Origin: CALXSC01 sp964493475
GTDB taxonomy: Bacteria; Pseudomonadota; Alphaproteobacteria; Rickettsiales; UBA1997
DNA: 12,959 nt
NCBI GenBank assembly: GCA_964493475.1
Contig: CAZBNS010000053.1
Span: 1-12,959, forward strand
Direction: 5' to 3'
Shown here in pieces: positions 6,838-12,959 of the stretch (the stretch's first letter is position 1; each line of letters starts with the position of its first letter). Made by a program: the position numbers and the translations under genes. The notes beneath the pieces are model-generated. The model searched no databases. It was given only the letters and a program-made list of their open reading frames with translations, and was not told the DNA's origin.

Positions 6838-6997
6838 TAAAGTCCAATTGTTATGATTTAACTTATAAATATTATTCCAACTTTATTTTTACTAATAAAG
6901 CAAACTTTAGGCAAAATTAAATGGTTTTGTTATTAATTTATTAATTTTATTTTAATAACTGCAAAACACAATAAAAATTGACTTTGAACTAAGATTA
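6838..6997. terminator. Possible bidirectional hairpin between convergent genes
   Basis: GTTTTG (6924-6929) plus TTATT can pair with AATAA and CAAAAC (6962-6967) across a three-base bulge and an A+T-rich loop. It lies between the 3' ends of the large gene and pccA. The stem is weak and the T run is not clean, so this is only a candidate shared terminator. Nothing else is seen in this 160-bp gap. Confidence 0.25.
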
Positions 6998-8992
6998 TTA
7001 TTCTTCAAACTCAATTAAAATTTCACCAACTCCAACTAATGCTCCGTCTTCAAAATAAATTTTTTTAATTTTTACATCATGATCGGTTCTTATCATATTT
7101 TCCATTTTCATAGCTTCAATAATCACCAATTCACTACCGGCTTTTACTTCATCGCCTTCTTTTACTAAAAATTTTGTAATTTTTCCAGTAATTGGAGCTT
7201 TTAATTTTGTAGGCTTTTTTTCTACCTCAACTATCGGCATATATTTTTCAAGCTCTGATATTCTTGTGCTTCTTATAGAAATATCTACAACCGATCCCAT
7301 AAATTGCAATTTAAAAGACCCTGCTCTATCATTTCTTATAATTTTTACGTTTATTGGTTTTCCATTCACCTCGCCTCTAAATACATTATCTCCAAACTGC
7401 CATGAACTTTCAACTAATGAAAAACCATTTCCATATTCAACGGTATATCCTTTTGATGTTTTTGCAACATTGCATAAGTATTTGTTGCCGTTTAAGTCTG
7501 CCACCCATTTATCAGCTAATTCAAATTTTGAATTTAAAACTTGTCCGCTTATGTTTAGCAATCTAATAGCATTTTGAACAAACATATAAATGGCTGTTCC
7601 AATTAAAATGCCTTCATCTTTGTTATCTATTTCAAGACCTGAAAAACCTTTTGAAAATTCTTGTTTTATAAAGCTTGTTGAAATGTCGCCTTTCTCAAAT
7701 TTTTTGTTATACATTACAGCTTCAAGAAATGACATATTGTGCGAAATTCCATCAATATAAAAACTGCCAAGCGCTTCTCTCATTCTTTGAATGGCTTCAT
7801 CTCTATTTTGTCCGTAAGTAATTAATTTTGCAATCATACTATCATAAAACATGCTGATTGTATACCCCTCATAGACGCTGGTATCAACTCTAATATTTTC
7901 ATTTTTTTCAGGCTCTATGTATTTGCTAATTCTTCCAGATGATGGTAAAAACCCTCTAGTTGGATCTTCAGCGTTAATTCTTGATTCTATCGCCCAGCCT
8001 TTCAATTTTACATCAACTTGTTTGAAAGGTAATTTTTCACCCATTGCGACCTTTATCATTAGCTCAACCAAATCAAAGCCCGTTACATATTCCGTTACTC
8101 CGTGTTCAACTTGAAGTCTGGTATTCATTTCAAGAAAGTAAAAGTTTTTCTTGTTATCCATCATACACTCAATAGTTCCCGCTGAGTAGTATTTAACCTT
8201 TTTACACAAAGATATTACTTGAGAGTACATTTTTTTTCTAGTTCGCTCATCTACAAAGGAACTAGGGCTTTCTTCTATGACTTTTTGATGGTTTCTTTGA
8301 ATGGAGCATTCTCTTTCTCCTAAGCAAACTATATTGCCGAATTTATCCCCTAATACTTGAATTTCTATATGTCTTGGATCTTCTATATATTTTTCCATAA
8401 AAATTCTATCATCACCAAAGTTATTTTTAGCTTCATTCTTTACATTACTAAAAGCATTGGCAATTTCTTCTTTTTTAAATACAATTCTTATACCTTTTCC
8501 GCCACCGCCAGCAGATGCTTTTAGCATTACTGGATAACCGATTTTTTTTGCTGTCATTTCAGCTTCTTTGGCACTTGTTAAAACGCTATTGTCGCCCGGA
8601 ACTACATTAACCCCGGCGCCTTTTGCTAGCTTTTTGGATCTTATTTTGTCGCCCATCATTTTCATTGACTCAGCAGATGGCCCCACAAATACTATTTCTT
8701 CTTTATCTAAAGCTTGCACAAATTTAGCATTTTCAGATAAAAATCCCCATCCCGGATGGACATATTTTGCACCGGTTTTTTTACAGGCGTTTATTATTTT
8801 CTTTATATCTAAATAGCTCTCAGACGCTAAAGAACCTCCAAGCAAAACAGCTTCATCAGCTAATTGAACATGTAATGAATTTATATCAACTTCAGAGTAT
8901 ACAGCAACAGTTTTAAGTCCCATCTTTTTTGCAGTTTTAATAATTCTGCAAGCGACTTCTCCTCTGTTGGCAATTAAAATCTTTTCAACCAT
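6998..8992 (-). CDS. pccA: Propionyl/acetyl-CoA carboxylase, biotin-carrying alpha subunit
   Basis: This 664-residue subunit carboxylates its own biotin with ATP and bicarbonate, for transfer to propionyl-CoA (or acetyl-CoA) by the beta subunit. The biotin carboxylase domain fills about 1-447: N-terminal ILIANRGEVACRI, ATP-grasp glycine loop SAGGGGKG (160-167), Cys229 and Lys237 in the ERECSIQRNHQK segment, and the catalytic EMNTRLQVEHGVTE segment (288-301). A middle domain follows. The C-terminal biotinyl domain (about 595-664) carries EAMKMEN with Lys629 as the biotinylated residue. Length and order match PccA of Rickettsiales. All key residues are present, so it should be active. No pccB is adjacent: upstream are a gene-free stretch and a likely 6S RNA. 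A 3-methylcrotonyl- or acetyl-CoA carboxylase alpha subunit has the same layout, so substrate is inferred from lineage. Confidence 0.92.
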   Translation of the reverse strand: MVEKILIANRGEVACRIIKTAKKMGLKTVAVYSEVDINSLHVQLADEAVLLGGSLASESYLDIKKIINACKKTGAKYVHPGWGFLSENAKFVQALDKEEIVFVGPSAESMKMMGDKIRSKKLAKGAGVNVVPGDNSVLTSAKEAEMTAKKIGYPVMLKASAGGGGKGIRIVFKKEEIANAFSNVKNEAKNNFGDDRIFMEKYIEDPRHIEIQVLGDKFGNIVCLGERECSIQRNHQKVIEESPSSFVDERTRKKMYSQVISLCKKVKYYSAGTIECMMDNKKNFYFLEMNTRLQVEHGVTEYVTGFDLVELMIKVAMGEKLPFKQVDVKLKGWAIESRINAEDPTRGFLPSSGRISKYIEPEKNENIRVDTSVYEGYTISMFYDSMIAKLITYGQNRDEAIQRMREALGSFYIDGISHNMSFLEAVMYNKKFEKGDISTSFIKQEFSKGFSGLEIDNKDEGILIGTAIYMFVQNAIRLLNISGQVLNSKFELADKWVADLNGNKYLCNVAKTSKGYTVEYGNGFSLVESSWQFGDNVFRGEVNGKPINVKIIRNDRAGSFKLQFMGSVVDISIRSTRISELEKYMPIVEVEKKPTKLKAPITGKITKFLVKEGDEVKAGSELVIIEAMKMENMIRTDHDVKIKKIYFEDGALVGVGEILIEFEE

Positions 8993-9202
8993 TTTTAAAT
9001 AAATATTGTTGTCTTAAGTAGAGTAAGCATATTTTTTAAAAAATCAAGATTTATTGGAAATGTGAGGAAGAGGCTATTGGTTTATGATGCACTATAATCT
9101 GTTCTATTTAAGTTCCCGTTTTAGTTAAAATATCTTTTTTATTGCGAACTACTTAAAATAATTATATAAAATTATAAAACTACAGATATATTGATTGTTT
9201 TC
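8993..9202. other. A+T-rich spacer upstream of pccA
   Basis: No ORF or known RNA is seen here. It must contain the pccA promoter (minus strand) unless pccA is read from the zapA/6S side. A short run GTGAGGAAGAGGC (9061-9073) is locally G-rich but has no recognisable role. No terminator is evident for the RNA upstream. Confidence 0.4.
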
Positions 9203-9365
9203 AATACCAAAGTACCGCCAAGAGGATGAATAAAAGTACAAATGAGACCTTTTTGTATAAGGTGGATACCATATTAATGACGCAATTGCCATTAGGGATG
9301 GCTGTCTGTTATTATAAATGTTGCCTCGGGTGTATAACTTAAATTCTGTCCCGCTTAGCAGTATT
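9203..9365 (-). ncRNA. ssrS: Candidate 6S RNA
   Basis: 6S RNA binds sigma70-RNA polymerase by mimicking an open promoter. In many proteobacteria ssrS lies directly downstream of zapA on the same strand, and this segment starts about seven bases past the zapA stop. The RNA 5' part reads AAUACUGCUAAGCGGGACAG; E. coli 6S has GCAAGCGGGCCAG at the same place. The ends pair: 9361-9365 with 9203-9207, and UGCUAAG (9360-9354) with CUUGGCG (9222-9216). The latter extends through GGGA/UCCU (9352-9349 with 9226-9223) across one bulged C, giving 11 pairs. The 3' side GGCGGUACUUUGG resembles GGCGGCAUCUCGG of E. coli. Length of about 163 nt is right for the family. The central bubble is not resolved by eye, and no covariance model has been run. 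Confidence 0.6.
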
Positions 9366-9371
9366 TTTATT

Positions 9372-9845
9372 TTACATATTATTTATATTTTTTGCAAGCT
9401 TTTCTACAAATTTAATTATATCATCAATTAACTTTAGCGTTTCCTCATTGTCTTTGTTTGTTTCTGCAAGTAATTTTTGAATATTTTCATCTTTTATTTC
9501 TGGTAATTTTTCCTCTTTTATATGCAAAGTTTGGCTTTCTTTAATAATATTACTTATGATTAGCTGATTTTCTAAGGTTTCATTATTATTTAATAATGGA
9601 ACAACTGTTTTAAGCAATTTTAAAATATTAGTTTCAAAATTATTAAAAATTTTCTGTTCTTTATTTGCATTTACTAATAATAAGATAAATAATATCAGTC
9701 TATCGCTAACTTTTCCAGTATTCATCATTATTTCATTAGTCTTTTTGTTTAAAGATCCAATTATTTCCTTGAATGATTCAACTTCATCGTCATTACATTC
9801 TATAGTGTGTTTTATTGAACTAATTGAAATATCTAATTTTGTCAT
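9372..9845 (-). CDS. zapA: Cell division protein ZapA
   Basis: ZapA is a small cytoplasmic protein that cross-links FtsZ filaments at the division ring. The N-terminal half fits the family: a beta strand with K-L-D-I-S-I-S, then HTIECNDDEVESFKEI (where E. coli-type proteins have a Cys/Gly-Glu-Glu segment), then a helix with VSDRLILFILLLVNANKEQ, matching the family's D-x-x-L-L-x-x-A-A-L helix. Residues 65-157 are a long, charged helical extension rich in Lys, Glu and Asn, longer than the usual ~110-residue ZapA and probably coiled coil. Its ATG overlaps the stop of the upstream coiled-coil gene by ATGA (9842-9845), so the two are likely translationally coupled. The family call is by pattern; the extension is unusual but common in A+T-rich Rickettsiales proteins. 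Confidence 0.7.
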   Translation of the reverse strand: MTKLDISISSIKHTIECNDDEVESFKEIIGSLNKKTNEIMMNTGKVSDRLILFILLLVNANKEQKIFNNFETNILKLLKTVVPLLNNNETLENQLIISNIIKESQTLHIKEEKLPEIKDENIQKLLAETNKDNEETLKLIDDIIKFVEKLAKNINNM

Positions 9846-10096
9846 TTTGTTATATTGGCAATTATTGTGTCTATGTCTTGTAAAATTGTATTTAATTCAC
9901 ATTTAAGCGAATTTAATTCCTCATTTTTTTCTTTGGATATTTCTGGATTATTTTTTTCTAATTCCGTATTTAAGGCTTTTATTATATTGTTTTTTTCTGT
10001 AATTTTTGCATTAAGATTTTCACCCAATAAATTCAAAGCATTTATTAATTCATTTTTTTTATTTTTTAAAGCGCTCCTATAAAGTATATTATCCAT
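9842..10096 (-). CDS. Small coiled-coil protein, DUF4164-like, coupled to zapA
   Basis: This 84-residue protein is almost wholly helical and charged (Lys, Glu, Asn), with leucine/isoleucine heptad spacing from about residue 12 to 80, and no signal peptide. In alphaproteobacteria the gene just upstream of zapA is often a 90-100 residue coiled-coil protein annotated DUF4164. Size, helix pattern and the four-base overlap with zapA fit that, though the sequence is too biased to prove homology. By context it may act with ZapA at the division ring, comparable in size and form to ZapB. It starts 81 bases from the divergent virB4 gene. Confidence 0.6.
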   Translation of the reverse strand: MDNILYRSALKNKKNELINALNLLGENLNAKITEKNNIIKALNTELEKNNPEISKEKNEELNSLKCELNTILQDIDTIIANITK

Positions 10097-10177
10097 AAAA
10101 AAAGATTGATTACTTAAATATTTTCTATATTATAAAATAAGCTTATAATGAGAAATTAATAATTTCAAGTTTAAAAT
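10097..10177. promoter_or_regulatory. Divergent promoter region, coiled-coil/zapA versus virB4
   Basis: This gap of 81 bases must serve both directions. A perfect TATAAT is on the plus strand at 10144-10149, 28 bases before the virB4 ATG, and another on the minus strand at 10134-10129, 32 bases before the coiled-coil gene start. Neither has a good -35 box at standard spacing. Confidence 0.4.
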
Positions 10178-12700
10178 ATGGTAAAAATTAATCTGTTAAA
10201 CTCTGAGAATGTTTTGCAATATCCTAGTGAGGAATTTATTCCCTATGCGTGTTATATTGATAAAAATATAATTTTGACAAAAAATGCAGATCTACTTACA
10301 ACATTTAAAATTCCAAGTTTTATTTCCAATAAATCTCAGATTGATTTGTTTGAGATAAGGGAAAATTTAAGATTAATTATATCTAATTTATTTAAGAAAC
10401 AAAATATTTCGCTTTATTTTAATACTGTTAGAAAAAAAGCCGATATTATTCCTTTTGGTGAAGATAAAAATTATTTTACAAAAAATATTTCTGATATATG
10501 GAACAAACAAAATGATTGGTATAATCAATTCGTTAATGAGCTTTACATAACCATATTAGTTTCTACGGATATTAATGATAACGTTTTTAATCCTTTGTTC
10601 TTTTTAAGGTCATTAACACAGACTGGAGTTGAATCACTTTATTCCAAAAGAATTGCCAAGTGTGCGGAAACTTTAAAAAAATTAATTTCCCAGATGATGA
10701 CAAAAATGGCTGAGTATGACATAAGATTATTGACTATGAGAGAAGGAGATGATGGCGTAATTTATTCAGACCACATGAGGTTTTTCTCATTATTGATTAA
10801 CTTGGAGAAATTATATTTTCCAATAACTTATGATAGTCTTGCCGACATTCTTAGACAGAAAAAAATGGCTTATGGAACTGATACTATAGAGGTTGATAAA
10901 GGCGGTAAAAAGAAATTTGCTTCCGTTTTTTCAGTTAAAAGCTTTCAGGACTTAACTTTAAATCAGTTGGATAAAATGCTCCAGCTACCTATGGAGATGG
11001 TTATTACAGAAACCGCAAGTTTTGTTGATAACAAATTCGTTATTTCAAATTATAGCGATCAAAAGGAAATAGCCTCACTAAGCGAAGATGTTGATTTGGC
11101 TTACTTATCTGGCTTAGATGAATTAATTTCAAACAATACAAATAAAAATACTGACTATTATATCGGCCAAGCTACAATAATGGTTATTAATAAGCTTAAA
11201 AGCGAATTAACAAATGATGTTAAAAAATTATACAAAGCCTTGGATAGCATAGGTTTAGTAGCCGTAAAAGAGAACGTTTACTTACCAACTGTTTTTTGGT
11301 CGCAATTACCCGGCAATTTCAGATATTTAAAAAGGTTGCACATAATACCTTCTACCAAAGTTGGAAGTTATGCTTCACTATTTAACTTTCCAACTGGAAA
11401 ATTAAGATACAATCATTGGGGCAATGCTATTACAATCATACCAAGCGCCTTAAATACTCCATATTTTTTCAATTTTCATAATCAAAACAATGGAAATACT
11501 CTTATTGTTGGACTTGAAGGAACTGGTAAAACAACCATAATGAATTTCTTATTATCTCAAACATCCAAAATAAACCCACGAATTTTTTATATTGACGCCA
11601 TGAGAAGCAGCGAGGTCTTTATAAACGCTATGGGCGGCAAATACTATAGAATAAGCCCGGGATTGAAAGAAAAAGACAAATTAAATATTAATCCTTTTAT
11701 GATTGATAATACTCCAGAAAATGAAAAATTTTTGAATGAGTTTATAATCAATTTAGTAGGTTTTCAAGATGATGGCTTTATGGAAATGGGACAAACCGAA
11801 ACTCAGTTAAAGCTTCAATATAAGCACATTCCAAATATAGTAAAACAAATACTTGCAATGGATAAACAAAACAAAACATTTGAGAATGTTGCAAAACTTT
11901 TTGATAAAAAAGAAACCAATCTAATTTATTCAAAACTAGCTTTTTGGTATAAAAAAGAAAATATATCCTTTATATTTAATCACTCCAGCAATGATGAATT
12001 CAACGATAGAATTATCGGTATTTCACTTAAAACCATAGTTGAAAATGAAAACCTCGTTGTCCCAGTCGTAAATTATTTATTTCATATCATAAAACAATTA
12101 GCGAATGGAGAACCATTTATTTTAGCGATAGATGATGCATGGGACATTGTTAATAACGATATTATTGCTCCAAAGTTTTTTGATATTTTAACAACATTAC
12201 CAAACAAAAACGTTGCAATAGTTGCAACAACCAGCGGTACCAACAAACTAAGTAAAAGCGCCATTACAAAACCAGTTAATAATTTTTTCGCTACTGAATT
12301 ATATTTAGCAAATCCAAAAGTTAGCTTATACCAGAAAAAAGTTTTTTCTTTACAAGAAGAAGAGTCAAGAATGCTTGCACTTATGAGGCTTGAGGACAGA
12401 AATTTCCTATTAAAATGTATAGGCGATGTTGTTATTAGCTCTATCAATTTAAAAACTTTTAACTTTTACACAAACATTTTTTCAAATGACAATGTTTCTA
12501 TAAACGCCATGTATAAAGCTAAAGACATCAGCAAAAGCGATAATACAGAAGTATGGATTCCAGTATTTTTAAAGATTATGGAAGAATACAAAAAGGCTAT
12601 TAGACAAAAACAAATGAAAGAAAATGAAATAAATCAATTAAAATGGGAAGAAGCTAGAAATGATGAAAACACTAGAAATAAGATAGTTCATAACGGATAA
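10178..12700 (+). CDS. virB4: Type IV secretion ATPase, VirB4 family (divergent, orphan copy)
   Basis: VirB4 ATPases sit at the cytoplasmic base of type IV secretion systems and power assembly and substrate passage. The 840-residue chain has the N-terminal VirB4/CagE domain (about 20-400) and a C-terminal RecA-like ATPase domain. Walker A is GLEGTGKTT (445-453), followed by the YIDAM strand (471-475) and the NINPF segment (503-507) typical of the family. Walker B is FILAIDDAWDIV (647-658), with Asp653 where most members have the catalytic Glu. The later family motif ATQS reads ATTS (683-686). No virB3 or virB6 flanks it. Rickettsiales type IV systems carry two VirB4 paralogs, and an isolated, motif-divergent gene fits the second one. 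The start is the first ATG, with no Shine-Dalgarno sequence. Family assignment is firm; catalytic competence is uncertain. Confidence 0.9.
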   Translation: MVKINLLNSENVLQYPSEEFIPYACYIDKNIILTKNADLLTTFKIPSFISNKSQIDLFEIRENLRLIISNLFKKQNISLYFNTVRKKADIIPFGEDKNYFTKNISDIWNKQNDWYNQFVNELYITILVSTDINDNVFNPLFFLRSLTQTGVESLYSKRIAKCAETLKKLISQMMTKMAEYDIRLLTMREGDDGVIYSDHMRFFSLLINLEKLYFPITYDSLADILRQKKMAYGTDTIEVDKGGKKKFASVFSVKSFQDLTLNQLDKMLQLPMEMVITETASFVDNKFVISNYSDQKEIASLSEDVDLAYLSGLDELISNNTNKNTDYYIGQATIMVINKLKSELTNDVKKLYKALDSIGLVAVKENVYLPTVFWSQLPGNFRYLKRLHIIPSTKVGSYASLFNFPTGKLRYNHWGNAITIIPSALNTPYFFNFHNQNNGNTLIVGLEGTGKTTIMNFLLSQTSKINPRIFYIDAMRSSEVFINAMGGKYYRISPGLKEKDKLNINPFMIDNTPENEKFLNEFIINLVGFQDDGFMEMGQTETQLKLQYKHIPNIVKQILAMDKQNKTFENVAKLFDKKETNLIYSKLAFWYKKENISFIFNHSSNDEFNDRIIGISLKTIVENENLVVPVVNYLFHIIKQLANGEPFILAIDDAWDIVNNDIIAPKFFDILTTLPNKNVAIVATTSGTNKLSKSAITKPVNNFFATELYLANPKVSLYQKKVFSLQEEESRMLALMRLEDRNFLLKCIGDVVISSINLKTFNFYTNIFSNDNVSINAMYKAKDISKSDNTEVWIPVFLKIMEEYKKAIRQKQMKENEINQLKWEEARNDENTRNKIVHNG

Positions 12701-12702
12701 AC

Positions 12703-12730
12703 ATATTTTTAAAGTCAAAAATATTTCTTT
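12703..12730 (+). terminator. Weak possible terminator of virB4
   Basis: ATATTTTT (12703-12710) and AAAAATAT (12717-12724) form a perfect eight-pair, A-T-only stem with loop AAAGTC, followed by TTCTTT. It is correctly placed just after the virB4 stop, but such A+T-only stems are weak and frequent here. The larger inverted repeat downstream could instead do this job. Confidence 0.35.
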
Positions 12731-12801
12731 ATTGTGTAATATTTTATATTCTTTGCTATTAGACTTAACTTGATTTGTAGCTTTCCTTTGTAGTTGTCAT
12801 G

Positions 12802-12944
12802 TAGCTCCCCTTTGTCGCTTTGCGACATTTCCCCTCAAGAGGGGAAAGATTGTTCTGGCTTGTCGCACTATTTTTTCTTCACCACTGCTCGAAATCTTTC
12901 CCCTCTTGAGGGGAAATGTCAACGGAGTTGACAAAGGGGAGCTA
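12802..12944. repeat. 143-bp long inverted repeat with nested hairpins
   Basis: Arms of about 50 bases (12802-12851 and 12893-12944) are inverted copies around a unique centre of about 40 bases. Each arm contains a second-order palindrome: nine complementary pairs of TTTCCCCTC with GAGGGGAAA around AA or TT. Each also has a small hairpin, TGTCGC-TTT-GCGACA in the left arm and TGTCAAC-GGA-GTTGACA in the right. The hairpins differ in sequence but each keeps its own pairing. There is no transposase or ORF inside. A short partial copy of the left terminus may precede it at about 12777-12800. It could be a non-autonomous mobile element. Confidence 0.85.
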
Positions 12945-12959
12945 TAACTCACTTCATTC

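Noticed and set aside
9203..9365. tmRNA half or SRP RNA as an alternative for the structured RNA
   Set aside because: No tRNA-like ends or tag frame, and no SRP tetraloop motif; gene order and end sequences fit 6S better.
12082..12447. 121-codon open frame on the minus strand
   Set aside because: It lies antisense to the VirB4 ATPase domain, including Walker B.
1..12959. tRNA or rRNA genes
   Set aside because: I looked through the intergenic stretches for the conserved T-arm GTTCRANNC and acceptor pairing and found no convincing cloverleaf, and no rRNA sequence.

Overview
The window is about 70% A+T and reads as a chromosomal segment of an intracellular alphaproteobacterium, most likely of the order Rickettsiales. 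The grounds are the psd-pssA phospholipid pair, a propionyl-CoA carboxylase alpha subunit of the size known in Rickettsiales, a VirB4 ATPase standing away from other type IV secretion genes, near-absent Shine-Dalgarno sequences and intergenic palindromic repeats. This placement is inferred from gene content, not from a tree.

Layout. Positions 1-448 hold intergenic palindromes and an A+T-rich leader. A small TRL-family lipoprotein gene (449-772, +) follows, with a clear intrinsic terminator (800-828). From 829 to 1566 there is no gene, but a nested set of at least two repeat families. A minus-strand operon then runs psd (3752-3072), pssA (3061-2300) and an ABC ATPase (2298-1567). It synthesises phosphatidylethanolamine and adds an export-type ATPase whose permease is not in the window.

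From 3849 to 6837 (+) lies the most striking locus: a large unrecognised protein split by an 11-C homopolymer at 4947-4957. As read, the gene stops just after the tract (370 aa). The frame beyond the tract is open for a further 1,881 bases with no plausible start of its own, and protein motifs recur on both sides. With 10 or 13 C the two parts form one 995-residue protein with 65-residue tandem repeats. This could be a phase-variable switch, a gene rescued by slippage, a recent frameshift, or a homopolymer read error.

From 8992 to 6998 (-) is pccA, with no pccB beside it. Upstream on the same strand are a small coiled-coil gene (10096-9842) and zapA (9845-9372), overlapping by ATGA. Just past the zapA stop, in the gene-free stretch 8993-9371, I find a candidate 6S RNA (about 9365-9203, -), supported by the usual zapA-ssrS gene order and a long closing stem. 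Divergent from these is a virB4 gene (10178-12700, +) whose Walker B and downstream motifs depart from the family consensus. The right end holds a 143-bp inverted repeat (12802-12944) whose relatives lie around the TRL gene.

The genes form several small units (membrane lipid synthesis, cell-division control, carboxylase, secretion ATPase) separated by repeat-rich intergenic DNA, as expected in a reduced but repeat-bearing Rickettsiales-like genome.
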